A stretch of 64,000 nt of DNA from Elephas maximus indicus (taxonomy: Eukaryota > Chordata > Mammalia > Proboscidea > Elephantidae), in assembly GCF_024166365.1 (NCBI RefSeq), contig NC_064826.1, forward strand, positions 63,877,001-63,941,000, written 5' to 3'. Numbering within the stretch: position 1 is the stretch's first letter; each line of letters begins with the position of its first letter. The position numbers and the translations under genes are program-made. The notes under the pieces are model-generated. The model did not search any database. It was not told the DNA's origin and was given only the letters and a program-made list of their open reading frames with translations. Below, in pieces: positions 21,030-31,984 of the stretch.

Positions 21030-21990
21030 TCCAGCATTCACCCGGAAGTGGAGGTATGGCAAGATGCAGTTGGGGCACTGACCAAGAAAAAGAAAGGTGG
21101 CAATTGAGGAAATCTTAGAAAGTGCAAAAGATTTATGTCCAATAGAGATATATGGATGGCAAGTAAAACCATGCAATTGCTTAAAGAGAGATGCAAAAGT
21201 GAGCAGAAGAGACCCTAGGCCTGGCCTAAAGGAAGTCCAACAATTACCTCCTGGGTAGAAGAGAATGACCTTGCCAAGAAGTCGTGGACAAATATAGAAG
21301 GAAAGCCAGGGCAATGTGATGGAACAGAAGTTAGAAGAAAGTTTCAGGAAGGAGATAGCATTCAACACTGTCAAACACTATTGAGAAATCAAATGAGATC
21401 AAACTGAAAAAAAGGCAATAGTATATAATGATGTGGAGATCAAGGAGAACTTTGATGAGAGCCATTTTGGCAGAATGGTGGGAGTTCAAGCCTGATTAGG
21501 ATGTGTTGACTAGTGAAATGGAGATGAGGAAATGGAGACAGCAAGACAGGCATGATGTTTTTGACAAGTTTGCTATAGCTGAAGGGGACTGAGGGAGTCA
21601 GGTAAGGATTTTATCTTTTTCCTTAGCAGACAATTGAGAGAACTCAGAAGCCATCAAAAACATTCAGGTTTAAAGGGAAAATTGGAAAATATAGAAAAAA
21701 AAATTGACACATAAAGTTCCTGAGAAGGTGGGAGAGAATAGGATCAAAAGCACAGCTGGGAGATTTGGCATCAGCAAGGAGGAGGGATATCTCCTCTCCT
21801 GGAAAAAGAGAGTGACTAGGGGTACTGGGTAGAGATGGGTGAGAAGAGAAGTAGTGCATGCTTGGTGATTTAGAGCAAGTAATTTAGAGATCAAGGAAGT
21901 GCCCAACTGATGGGATCTGATCATTTTTCCTGTGAGGTAGTAGGCAATGTCAACTGCTAACCTCAGGGAAGACATGGAAGTAGCAAGGTA
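21030..21990 (-). repeat. L2 LINE ORF2, antisense, head-on to the L2 at 19550-21028
   Basis: The reverse strand carries the L2 reverse transcriptase order. A 118-residue open frame (21018-21374, minus) contains a 'GSLLLTFASLFKQLHGFTCH' stretch matching L2 'GPLLFSLYTHSLGDLIQSHG'. Further right are reverse-complement matches to 'caatggacttttctctgtcc' and 'ggcttttgcccccaccattc'-type L2 text (21370-21600). Multiple breaks; edges approximate. Confidence 0.6.
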
Positions 21991-22359
21991 AGAAGTTTGA
22001 GGAGAATGGAAAAATTGAAATGGTCATTGCTGAGAAGTATGCTTGCAGAGCAACATCACCAGAAATAAATAAACAAATAGATAAAAATTACTAGAATGTC
22101 AGCAAAGAATACAAGTAGAAAGGGAATCAATAGTTGGGCTTATCAAGGCTGGTATTTTTCAAGTCCAGTGTGAACAAAAGATACAGAAATAAGTATGTTT
22201 AGAATGTGTTCAAGGGTATTATTGAAATCTTGGATGTTAATGTTAAAAGGGAAGTGAAGAAAAAAAAGAAAGTAGGGTATTAAAAAAAGGAGTTTTAAAT
22301 TGATTAATGGTCCTGACAAGATTCAAGAAGGGTCTCAGAGGCTTCATCTTATTACACAC
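21991..22359. other. No recognised feature
   Basis: A-rich, possibly further decayed L2. Nothing assignable. Confidence 0.4.
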
Positions 22360-22575
22360 GCTGGATATTGTTTCCATCTAGCTTCACTTGTTGCAGTTGT
22401 TTGAACCATTTATCACTCTTTCTAATGTTATCTACCATATACTGACATATACCATATACTGTATTTCAATATGGTATCCTAGCTTCCTTAAACAGGCTGG
22501 TAATGCAGCATACATATCCACAAACTTAGCTTTGTTTGTGATAGGTGCTCAATAAATATTTGTTGAATGAATAAA
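22360..22575 (+). repeat. L2 LINE 3' end
   Basis: Ends with the diagnostic L2 3' tail 'gataggtgctcaataaatatttgttgaatgaat'. The upstream part is diverged, so the left edge is uncertain. Confidence 0.55.
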
Positions 22576-22600
22576 AAAGGGGATGTATAAAGGGAGGAAG

Positions 22601-22786
22601 GAGCCCTGGTGGTGAAATGGTTAAGCATGCAGTTCCAACTCACCAGTGGCTCCATAGGAGAAAAGACCTGATAATCTCCTCTCATAAAATTAAAATTACT
22701 GCCTAGAAAATCCTGTGGGATAGTCCTACTTTTTCCTACATGGTCACTATGAGTCGGAATCGACCTGACAACACAACAACAGCAGG
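22601..22786 (+). repeat. AfroSINE with RTE-type (AAC) tail and 11-bp TSD
   Basis: Head GAGCCCTGGTGGTGAAATGG, shortened tRNA-like region, 'ggagaaaagacctgataatctcc' internal block, core, and 3' end GAGTCGGAATCGACCTGACA followed by ACACAACAACAGC rather than a T-rich tail. AAGGGAGGAAG is exact at 22590-22600 and 22787-22797. Confidence 0.92.
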
Positions 22787-22799
22787 AAGGGAGGAAGAA

Positions 22800-23995
22800 A
22801 TGAAGGGGTAAAAAAGACAATGTACTTTAGTTTGTCCTTTGTTCACAGATTTTTGTCAGCACATATCTTACTGATTCCATTTCCCTGTTTTGTTACCTTA
22901 GTGGAAGGTATTTTAGTCCTTTATTGATCAAGAGATTGAAGCATCAGATTAGATCACTCAAACCAGCAAAATAAATGTTTTATTTGTTCCTTTAACAAAC
23001 ATTTGTGCTTTCTTATTATTCACAAGATGAGGTAGAAAATTGTGAAATTTCCTGGTAATTGCAACTCATCCCAGATAGCCAGTCTGGGCATGAGTCACCC
23101 ACTTGTCTGCGCAGTAACAGCCTATTATTTACGTGGATATTCCCCGTGGCTGTGCCTGCAGCTGACCCTGAATGGTAACAAACGTCTGCCTTTCCAATTC
23201 CTTTTCAGTTTCCTTATTTCAGAAGAAAATAATTGAATGTAACAGGATAAACGTATGCTGAACCTCACTGTTGATATAATGGCTTTCTGAGTTTGCTGCT
23301 GTTGACATAAATGCTGCTTCATCGAGACTAATAATTAATTAACCAGCCTCTAAAATATGAATTATTCCATTTCAAGCTCTGAAGCTATAAGAATAAGACT
23401 AAATCTGATTTACTTCCTTTGCATTTTTGTTATGATTTTATTGATATCTTTCAGTTCAGTCTGCCTTCTTTAACTTAAATTTATTTTACCCCTTTCCTGT
23501 TTAAGGATATCTCATGCAATATCAAAGGTACAGTTAAAGTGTAAAAAAAAAAAAAAAAAGCTAAAACACTGTAGACTAGGTAGTGTTATTTTAATGACCA
23601 CATTGAATTAATATCTGATGTTTCATGACTGAATTGAGTGAATTTTTCACTTACCCGGATAATGTTTGGCCATTAAAACAGCAGACAGATCTATTTAATC
23701 TGAACACATCAAAATTTGCATAACTGATACCTAATGGCCTTATGGCTTCATTAAGCTAAACAAAATTATGTCCTTGGAATAGGACTTTAGTTTTTTTTTG
23801 TTGTTTATTTGTTTTTTTCTGGTACTAAGGCTGATTCTTCATCACCATTGTAGTCAACATCATTACCATCATAAGTACTTCAAGGACCCCACCATTACCA
23901 GCAGGTGATGTTGAGTATAAAGAGCTTCATGACAAAAGTGATAGATACCGATATGGAAATAGATATAGATGATATAAAAAGGAAGGAGGAAGAAA
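22800..23995. other. Repeat-poor sequence, possible conserved non-coding element at 23040-23420
   Basis: No repeat recognised except a 17-A run (about 23544-23560). 23040-23420 has higher complexity and includes the homeodomain-type palindromic core TAATAATTAATTAACC (about 23330-23345). This is composition only and not proof of function. Confidence 0.35.
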
Positions 23996-23997
23996 TT

Positions 23998-24125
23998 TGG
24001 AGTCAGAGTGGTCTAGGTTCAAATCTCGGATATATTATCTATTTGCTTGATTGTGAGTAGATTATTTTGGCTTTTGAAATCTCAGTTTCTTCTTCTGTGA
24101 ATCAAGGACAAGAAAGCTATTTTGT
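23998..24125 (+). repeat. MIR SINE
   Basis: Shows MIR motifs 'ggagtcagagtggtctaggttcaaatct' and 'ctcagtttcttcttctgtga'. Diverged, plus strand. Confidence 0.7.
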
Positions 24126-24254
24126 ATGATGTATTCGTTCAACATCTATTTCTTGCTCATCTACCATGTTGAGCAAAGTAAATAGTTTGTGACTTCATGG
24201 AACCTAGAGTTTAACTTGGCTTAACTTGCATTGCAATATATACGATGTTTAGGA

Positions 24255-24425
24255 GCTAAAACTTGGAAACTTTGAACCTGGGTTCAAAACTCAACTCCAC
24301 CACTTACTAGCTGCAACACTTTAAGTTGACTAATGTCATTTTGACTCAGTCTTCTCATCAATAAAATGGGGATAATTTAGTATCATATCACATAGTTGTC
24401 TTGAGGATTAAATGAATTGTAGATA
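24255..24425 (+). repeat. MIR SINE
   Basis: Shows 'gaacctgggttcaaaactcaactccaccacttactagctg', 'gactcagtcttctcatcaataaaatggggataat' and 'gttgtcttgaggattaaatga'. A well-preserved MIR body. Confidence 0.82.
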
Positions 24426-25629
24426 AAGGTTTTTGTTTTCTTCTGATTAGAGGACTGAGGTAAATAGAGCTAGAAATAGGGGTTAGGAGAAGATCATAGC
24501 TCTCAAGGTAACTTTTTAAGGAAAAAAAAAAGCCCCTTATCCTTCAGAAATTTAAAGATAAGTGGAGATAAGCTGCAGTTCTCTAAAGGAGTTTTTGTGT
24601 TTTAAGGACTATATTGAGAAACTTTACTGGGATACTAAGTTCCCCATGGAAACATTGAGCCAATCATCAAAATGTAAGTACTTTAGTGACATCTGACGCT
24701 TCAGATGAAGACCAAGCTACATCAAGCCTCATTCAGGCAAACACATAAAGTAGGAAAAGGTAAAAAGGGATCCCGAAGTGGTGGCCGGATCAAATATAAA
24801 CACTCTCATTCTCACTCATAAACACACACAGTTGCGCAGTCAGAAACTTGTATTTTTGCTGCCAAGATTTTTAGCCTATTAAAAATAGGAAGACATCCTT
24901 CCTTTAGAGAAGAAGGAAACAATGAAAATATTGTGTTAGGCTAAGCCTCCTTTGGTGTAGAGGGGGGTGGTTTCCCTTACAAGCCCCGCTTTCTTCCCTT
25001 CATGAGGGCTTGTATTGGTCATGGTGGTTACCAGTGTGGGGGCTAACATGCCTAGCTTTGTTCACAGGGAAGATCTAAGGCAATACGAGGAAAGACTATG
25101 TGCATAACATTAATTTTAAATGATTAAGGTATTGAAATATTGTGAAACTACACTTACTTGACAAGAATACTCCTCTGAAACGAAGAGCATGAGAGAGAAA
25201 AAGAATATTCCACTTGTATACAAAATTGAGAACCTTGAATCTGAGAACCGGCTTCGGTGGGTTATATGGGAGCTTGTCATCTGTGCTATCCAAATGAAAA
25301 AAAACACTAAAATATGGCTTAGAAAAGAAACTGAAAATTGGGTGTAGAGAGGAGGGACAGTTATGGGGGGAGTGTGTCTTTTAAAAAGCACTAGGCTTTT
25401 GGACCAGGCAAATCTTTTTGTTTTTATTTATTCACTTGTGGGTTAGGGCGAGGTTTTCAGTTGCAAAGCAAGGCTCAGTAGAGAAGCCATAGACAGTACT
25501 GTTATTGAATCCACCTATGAATTTTGAATTAAAGATAAGGGATCTCTACAGCCCTGAAAGGCAGAGACAACAGTAACAGCGTCTAACATGGTATTCCTGA
25601 TCCAACTGTCTCAAGAGGATTAAAAAATG
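24426..25629. other. No recognised feature
   Basis: About 1.2 kb of AT-rich sequence with no repeat family or exon recognised. Confidence 0.5.
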
Positions 25630-25790
25630 TCTTATATTGGCTAGCACTTACAAGTTTACATCAACGTTAGCCCCCAGAACTTTAATCCTTATAATACCCC
25701 TGTAAAGTAGATGTTACTAGTCGCATTTTCATGTTAAAATAAATCAAAACAAACTGAGAGTCAGCAGGGTACATCCTGACGTAAGCACAC
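25630..25790 (-). repeat. MIR SINE, antisense (moderate)
   Basis: Matches antisense MIR: 'aactttaatccttataatacccctgtaaagtagatgttactag', then 'cattttcatg' and 'aaactgagagtcagc'. Confidence 0.5.
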
Positions 25791-26272
25791 ATATCCAGCA
25801 TAAAGCAAAACAAAGATTTTAAATCAATCCTAGTTATTTTAAGTCTCATGTTCTTTCTTCATGGCTACTCTTGCCTGTTAGTAGCCTTTAGATATCCTTG
25901 AATCAGACACTTCAACTTTGTAAATGTGTTTCATTTCAATGTTTTTGCATTTCCTTTGCTTATTTTTCTTTTGTTTCTTAGGAAATTCTATTGTGACTTA
26001 TCTGCACTGAGGAGAAAAAGGAGCAAACATGTCCATGCTATTCCCGGAAGGACACAGCTAGTGTTCAAGGCTGCACATCTAGGGAGAAACAGGGAAAGTC
26101 CAGTAGGCTGAGGCATTTATTGAGAGGTGCTCTGGGGAGAATGAGTGAATAAATGAGACTGCTCTTTCCACTCCTACCCAGGGCAAGGCTCTAGCAAAAG
26201 CACAGGTGAAAATGGTTGGGAAGAATAATGTACTAATTCAATGTGCTGTCTGTTAGTGTGTGTGTGTGTATA
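25791..26272. other. No recognised feature; short (TG)n at its end
   Basis: Ends in a (TG)n microsatellite at about 26256-26270, next to the AfroSINE. Confidence 0.5.
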
Positions 26273-26472
26273 CAGTGCCCTGGTGGTACAATGGTTAAGC
26301 ACTCGCTAACTGACAGGTCTTTGGTTTGAACCCATCAGAGGTTCCATGGGAGAAAAGACCTGGAGACCTGCTCTCGTAAAGATTACAGCCTAGGAAACCC
26401 TTTGGGGCAGTTGTACTTTGTCATATAGGGTCACTATGAGTCAGAATTTAATCGATGGCACATAACAATAAA
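26273..26472 (+). repeat. AfroSINE with RTE-type tail, flanked by (TG)n and (CA)n
   Basis: Head TGCCCTGGTGGTACAATGG, tRNA-like region ending 'tttggtttgaaccc', 'ccatgggagaaaagacctgg' block, core 'aggaaaccctttggggcag' and 3' end 'gatggcacataacaata', which equals the RTE 3' end. A (TG)n lies just upstream and a (CA)n just downstream (26475-26492). Confidence 0.9.
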
Positions 26473-26565
26473 CATACACACACACACACGCACATATTTG
26501 GAGTGCAGTGGACTATGGATAGACTCAATCTAAAAGAGCATAATGATGGTTTATACACAACGCAG

Positions 26566-26746
26566 GAGTCCCTGGGTGAGGCACAGAACTAAGTGCTTGA
26601 CTACTAACCAAAAAGTCGGCAATTCAAACCCACCGTGAGGCCTGGCAATCTACTTCTGCAAGGTCACAGCCTTGAAAACCCTTTGAAGCACAGTTCTCTG
26701 AAACACATGCAGTCATCATAAGTTGGAACTGACTCACTGGCAGCTG
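26566..26746 (+). repeat. AfroSINE with 18-bp imperfect TSD
   Basis: Head GAGTCCCTGGGTGAGGCACAG, tRNA-like region, core and 3' end 'aagttggaactgactcactgg'. GGTTTATACACAACGCAG (26548-26565) and GGTTTACACACAACACAG (26747-26764) form the TSD with two mismatches. Confidence 0.88.
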
Positions 26747-26764
26747 GTTTACACACAACACAGA

Positions 26765-28099
26765 TTCCTTAAAAATAAAGTAAAATTGGAACTCTATCAT
26801 AACTTGTATGAAAACCTATCATAAAGAAAACCTAAACACTGTACCTGAAATGCGGTTTAGGTCCTGAAGGATGTATTTTAGGCTCTCATAATATGGACAT
26901 AATTTTATACTTATAGTTTTGATACTTAAATATGTATTTCTCTAAAAGAAAAAGACAAGTAGAAAATTTTATTCTGTATCAGGCACATCTATATCCCCTA
27001 ACAAGCCATCCATTACTTCTAAGCTTGCAGTATGTTTTTAACCTTTTGTATAGTGAACAGACTTCAGCTGAAAAAAATTAAACATACATCCTGAAAAACT
27101 TTCAGCATTTATCTTAATTTTACTGATTGCTTGACACATTATAATTTGCTTGAGACTTACAGTTTTGGTTCTTAATTCAAATGAGTTTTGCCACTGCTCT
27201 CAGCTTACTGATAAGATGATTATGTATTCTGCATATTGGTGTGCTTTCTGGTGATAAATTATATTCTAATTGCCCCGCCAGAGCTGTGTTAGTCAAGTGC
27301 ATGGTAGCATTCTCATTATACAGTCATTTTCCTCCCCAAGGTTTGTAATTTTACCCTTCAAAAATAGGTTTTTGTTATTCAATTATTCATAGAATATGCA
27401 TATTGGAGAGGGCAAAAAACCAGACATACCTAATATTTAGACCTAGTCTCACTGCAGTCCTTTAATAAAAGACAGGAAGAAACTCCTCCTCCCCCTGGTA
27501 AAGCATTGGAGGTTTAGTGGGCCATACCTGTTGTTGGTATGACAAATAAGGCAAAGGGTAGATTTTATTCTATGCCTGAATGCTCTCTTTCTCTTACTCA
27601 CATACAAATGGGTAAAGAGGAACCTGCTATTGGCTGTCTTCACAGCAGTTCAACCGAATTACGTAAAGGATAAAGAGAACTGATGAGATGTTAAATGTTA
27701 AAATGTGGGCTGTTGCACTGAAACAAGTTATTTTGTGGCCTGTCAGCATTGTACGATGAGTATGTGACACAACTTCTGTTGAAAATGGAATTGAGTGCAT
27801 CCAGTGGAACACAGGAATAGTTGGAGTTCCTGGCATGACTTGAAATAACAGTGGAAAAATGACAAATATACACTTGGAGGAGTTTTTATGTGACTTTGTG
27901 TATCACCTTGTAGCAAATACTGGAATGACTCACAAGTAGAGATTTTATAGAGCCATGCATTGTGCTTGGATGTAAATGTAATATAGACAAGCAGATTGTG
28001 AAACAACCTATTCCCCCCTCAACTTCCCATTTCTGTTTTACCCATGTTACGTAATTAATTTTTGCTGACATAAATACCATGACTCATCATAACGAATGT
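26765..28099. other. No recognised feature
   Basis: About 1.3 kb without a recognisable repeat, exon or RNA gene. Overlapping short minus-strand open frames at 27449-28080 have no domain that I recognise. Confidence 0.5.
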
Positions 28100-28235
28100 G
28101 GAATCTGGAAGTAGGTGAAGCTCTGCTTGAATCCTTATTTCCTATGTAACATTGCCCAGTTACTTGTCTGATTAGAATTTGAGTTTCTTCATCTGTAAAA
28201 TGAGTGTAATAATATCTACCAATCAGTGTTGCTAT
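28100..28235 (+). repeat. MIR SINE, interrupted by an RTE derivative
   Basis: MIR motifs 'ggaagtaggtgaagctctgcttgaatcc', 'acattgcccagttacttgtctg' and 'gagtttcttcatctgtaaaatgagtgtaataatatctacc' run up to the RTE insertion. 'gtaggtgttcaataaat' at about 28677-28694 continues it on the far side. Confidence 0.78.
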
Positions 28236-28627
28236 CTACCACTTGTCTGTCAGTTTGTCATACTGTGGTGGCTTGTGTGTTGTTGTGATGCTGGAAGCTA
28301 TGCCACTGGTATTTCAAATACCAGCAAGGTCACCCATGGTGGACAATTTTCAGTGGAGCTTCCAGACTAAGACCAGGAAGAAGGACCTGGCAATCTACTT
28401 CTTTGAAAAAAAAAATTGGCCAGTGAAAACCTTATGAACAGCAGTTGAACATTGTCTGGTACAGTGCCAGAAGATGAGCCTCATAGGTTAGAATGACACA
28501 GTGGCTGCAACAGTGGGCTCAGACAGCAATGATTGTGAGGATGGTGCAGGACCGAGCAGTGTTTTGTTCTCTTGTACATAGGGTTGGTACGAGGTGGAAC
28601 CAATTCAATGGCACCTAACAACAACAA
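28236..28627 (+). mobile_element. RTE deletion derivative: 5' UTR joined to 3' end, with TSD
   Basis: The first about 255 bases match the RTE 5' end as seen at 9050-9300 ('tgtctgtcagtttgtcatac', 'ccagtgaaaaccttatgaac'). At about 28490 it jumps to the RTE 3' end ('tgacacagtggctgcaacag', 'caatggcacctaacaacaac'). The endonuclease and RT are wholly absent, so it is non-coding. CAGTGTTGCTAT (28224-28235) and CAGTGTTCCTAC (28628-28639) flank it (10 of 12), which supports insertion as a single unit. Confidence 0.87.
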
Positions 28628-28639
28628 CAGTGTTCCTAC

Positions 28640-28710
28640 GACAGTTAAATTTCATGTAACCCATCTCTACCATGCAGTAGGTGTTCAATAAATACCAGAT
28701 CCCTTCCTAA
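28640..28710 (+). repeat. MIR SINE, 3' continuation
   Basis: Continuation of the MIR at 28100, ending 'cagtaggtgttcaataaat'. Confidence 0.6.
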
Positions 28711-29919
28711 TATAACCTAACAAGAATTTATAATGGGGATGAGGCTTTATGCTAAAGTAATTATTTCCTGTTTTAAGATATATAGAACATATTATTTAGA
28801 AAGTGAAAGTGCAGCTGTGTTTTAGGTGGTATTTGCGACTCTTCTTGGCCTGGAGGTAGACAGTGTGGGCACTGGCTACCTAACCTTTCCTGAGATCAGG
28901 ATTACAAAGGTCTTGATTTTATTTTTAGACCACTGTAAATTATCAGATTTATTTATGTTATTAAAACATCAAATACTAAAATATATTTCAAAGTCATGTA
29001 TAATGATTGGGATGTCAGTGATGATATAAAAAAGGAGTTCACAATCCAGTAAGAAGACCGATATGTTAGCCAATAATAACATTGTCAAAAGTGCAGTATT
29101 AGATGCTTGGTAGAAACCCTCCTATCTGATATGAGTGGGACCAGTAGTTGGTCAAGTAATCAAAAAAAGCTGATTAAAGCTGTGAGTCATAAAATAATGA
29201 CACATATATATCATAAATATTTTATTTAAATTCAAAATTTATGAACACATGTTCATTTGATGTAGTACAAGGCATTTTTTTTTAATGTGTCTGCTAACTG
29301 GAGGACCTGCTTTGTTTTTGTTTCTTTTTTTCTTTTACCACAACCACAATTCAATGTCAAGTGCTCAATTTTAGCTTTTTCAAAAGAGAAGCAAGAGTTT
29401 AGAGACCACAAAGACAATCTGAGTGCAAAATAAGGTTTTATAAATTTTATTAATGTCATGCTCATACCTGATTCAACAGCAGTTTATTAAGCAATTCGTC
29501 ATTGCAAAGTATTTTCAAATTATTAAACTTTGCTTTCATAGAAACAACTTTCTTTCTTTAACCCTTCTATTTTGTAATGTTTAATTAAGACAATCAATTA
29601 CAATAATATGTATAACTAGCATAAATAGGTCTGAGGACAAACAGATTGAGGACAAACTGACTCTCGGTAAGTATGCAGCTCCAGCCTGTGAGAATAGAAG
29701 CCCAGGGACAGATGAACCATGTTGTGCAGTGTGCCTTGGACATTAGTTAACTTGTTCTATCAAGGAAATGGACAATACTGGTAAGCCCAGGTTACTGGTT
29801 AAGTGGAAGTTGTTTAAGAGAGCTGCTACTATATTACAAGGTTTAGTGGACGCACAAAAGAGTAGATGATACCATAGTTGTGGATGGCAGCACTTGAGTT
29901 ATATCTATGTTTGATGCCA
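28711..29919. other. No recognised feature
   Basis: AT-rich unique-looking sequence; nothing assignable. Confidence 0.5.
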
Positions 29920-30070
29920 ACCACCACCAGTACTTTTTAATTGTGTGACCACAGGCAAATTTCTCCAAGCCTCAATTTCTGCTTTTAAAAATGGTGATAA
30001 CTGAGTTGTTATGGAGGGTAAAGCACAAATACCACATTCTCCAATAATGCTAGGAATGATGATGATGATA
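29920..30070 (+). repeat. MIR SINE
   Basis: Shows 'ttaattgtgtgaccacaggcaaatttctcc', 'aagcctcaatttctgctttt', 'aaatggtgataactgagttgttatggagg'. A short (GAT)n follows at 30057-30078. Confidence 0.72.
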
Positions 30071-30699
30071 ATGATGAAATACCTGAAAAGGCTTGAAAAC
30101 TGAGAGGATATAATTATACTTGATAAGATAGGTTTTTATTTTTCACATCGTCTCTTCTTAATTTTTTTTTTTTGGTGACAGTTATTGTCGTTAGCTTGAA
30201 AATATCCTCTAGCAAACATGTATCCTCGCTTTAAACAGGCACTTCAGGCTCCAGGGACTTGTCGTCAGGCTTCTCTACGAACAGGAATTGTCCCAAAGGA
30301 CAGGATCAGATATTGTGGAAATACTAGCTTCTCTGGGAAGGAAAAGAAAAGCTCAAATGTCACCAGCAGAGCCACAAGGCAAAGTTCTGAGGGAAAAACA
30401 AAACAAAACAAAATTATAGTAAGGAAGAGCACAGAACCTGCGAGACTGATTTAATTTCCTTTTATGACACAGTACCTTGTTTCATATAAAAATATATAGT
30501 AAAAGTTCTAATCTATCAATATGGTATCAAACATTTCCAAGTATTTGATTTTGTCCTTTATATGACAGTATCTAAACAGGAAGTCAGAACCTCTTTCTTT
30601 GCCTGGTTCTCAAATATTGATGGCTACAAGTTTCTGTCCCTGACCTTGCCTAACTTTGAACGTTTTCAATAGAGAAATAAATCTATTTCCATGGGCCTA
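30071..30699. other. No recognised feature
   Basis: A 78-codon open frame (30218-30454, plus) is present, but I recognise no domain, promoter or splice context. Confidence 0.45.
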
Positions 30700-30789
30700 A
30701 CAGCAGCAAAAAGTGATACCTTTGTCTGTCTTCTGAGTCTGTACCAGACTTCTTGCACACAGCATGTTCTTAGATATAAAAATTTTCAT

Positions 30790-30930
30790 TTCTTACTCCT
30801 CTAATCTGTTCTTTGTCAAAGATCATTTGCTCAAGCCAGACACCTGAGAATCAACCTTGGCCTTCACTCCTTCCTTGCTCCTCACATCCAAATAACCTTC
30901 CAAGACCCACTGGTATTTCTTTATGGAATT
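30790..30930 (+). repeat. L2 LINE ORF2 fragment (weak)
   Basis: 'cttggccttcactccttccttgctcctcacatccaaataacc' then 'aagacccactggtatt' parallels L2 'ILDSSLSLTSHIQSVTKSCR' coding text. Confidence 0.45.
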
Positions 30931-31029
30931 AAAAAAAAAAAAGTTTAACTGCAAAAATGGATATGTTTTTCTGAGGCAGCATTCGAAAGCACCTAAAATG
31001 ATTAATTATAAAAGAAAGGGTTGTTGTTA

Positions 31030-31720
31030 ATAGTGTTAGGAGTGAATTCTTTGATATACCTACAAGAACTTCCTAGATGAAGGCAAATTTGAAATGAGAT
31101 TTGAAAGGTGGGTGCGACTCTAGAGAACTGATATGGGGAGGCAGACAGAACATCTAAACCAATGTCAAGGAGGATACAGCAGAACATCAAGAAGAGAGGG
31201 ACCAGCACTGTCAAATGGTACAGAAAGATGGCACTGAATAAGAACTAGGATAGGCCATAGAGTCTGGGCACCAGGAAGTCATAGGTGGCCTTTGAGTGAA
31301 CAATGTCACTGGATTTGGACATGAAACCTAACTTGAAACATGAAATATGGAAACAATATGTAAGTCTCTGGAAAGAAGAAATTTAATGATGAAAATAAAG
31401 AAAAGGAATGGATACCTGGAGCAGGAGGGTAAAGAGAGGATGTTTTTAATAAGGAAGATATTTGGGTAATTTTTAGGCTAAGAAGAAGTCTATGGAAAAG
31501 GTGAAGTTGAAACAAGAAGTGACAGCAAAGCCAGTTACTGCTGGAAACAAAAAGTAGTAGAATCAAGAGTGTCCATGGAGACATTATCTTAGAACGACAC
31601 AGGGCAATTTTTCATCAAGATCTTAGGGAAGAAGAAAAATTTGAATGATAATATATGAAGAAATTTGAGGCAAAAGTATCGAGAGAATTTTTATCATACA
31701 GTCTGGTCATAGAAAGTAAG
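31030..31720 (-). repeat. L2 LINE ORF2, antisense
   Basis: The reverse strand reads 'actcaaaggccacctatgacttcctggtgcccag', parallel to L2 'LTKVTNDLLVAKS', followed by the 'AAFDTVDH'-type region ('catttgacagtgctggtccc'). Minus-strand open frames at 31002-31214 and 31306-31584 are remnants of this. Confidence 0.55.
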
Positions 31721-31749
31721 GAAGGGAGTAGTGTTTGATACAGCTGAAC

Positions 31750-31895
31750 AGCTTTTTAAAATACCACTGCTGGGTCATACTTCCAGGTTCTGACATTATA
31801 CATCTGATGTGCAGCCCAGGTGTTAGCAGTTTTAAAAATTTCCCGTGCGAGCCTAATTTGTTCAATCAGGGCTGAGAACCACTGGCCTAGAGAGA
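31750..31895 (+). mobile_element. hAT-Charlie DNA transposon relic (MER5A/MER20-like)
   Basis: Shows 'ctgctgggtcatacttccagg', 'tgatgtgcagcccaggtgttagcag' and the inverted end 'cagggctgagaaccactgg'. Confidence 0.6.
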
Positions 31896-31984
31896 AAGTC
31901 TGTGGTAGCCATGTTTAGAGGAGCTAGAAAAGGTTCAGCCACCTGGTGAGATGAAAGAATCATAAAGGAATAACATCTGTTGCC

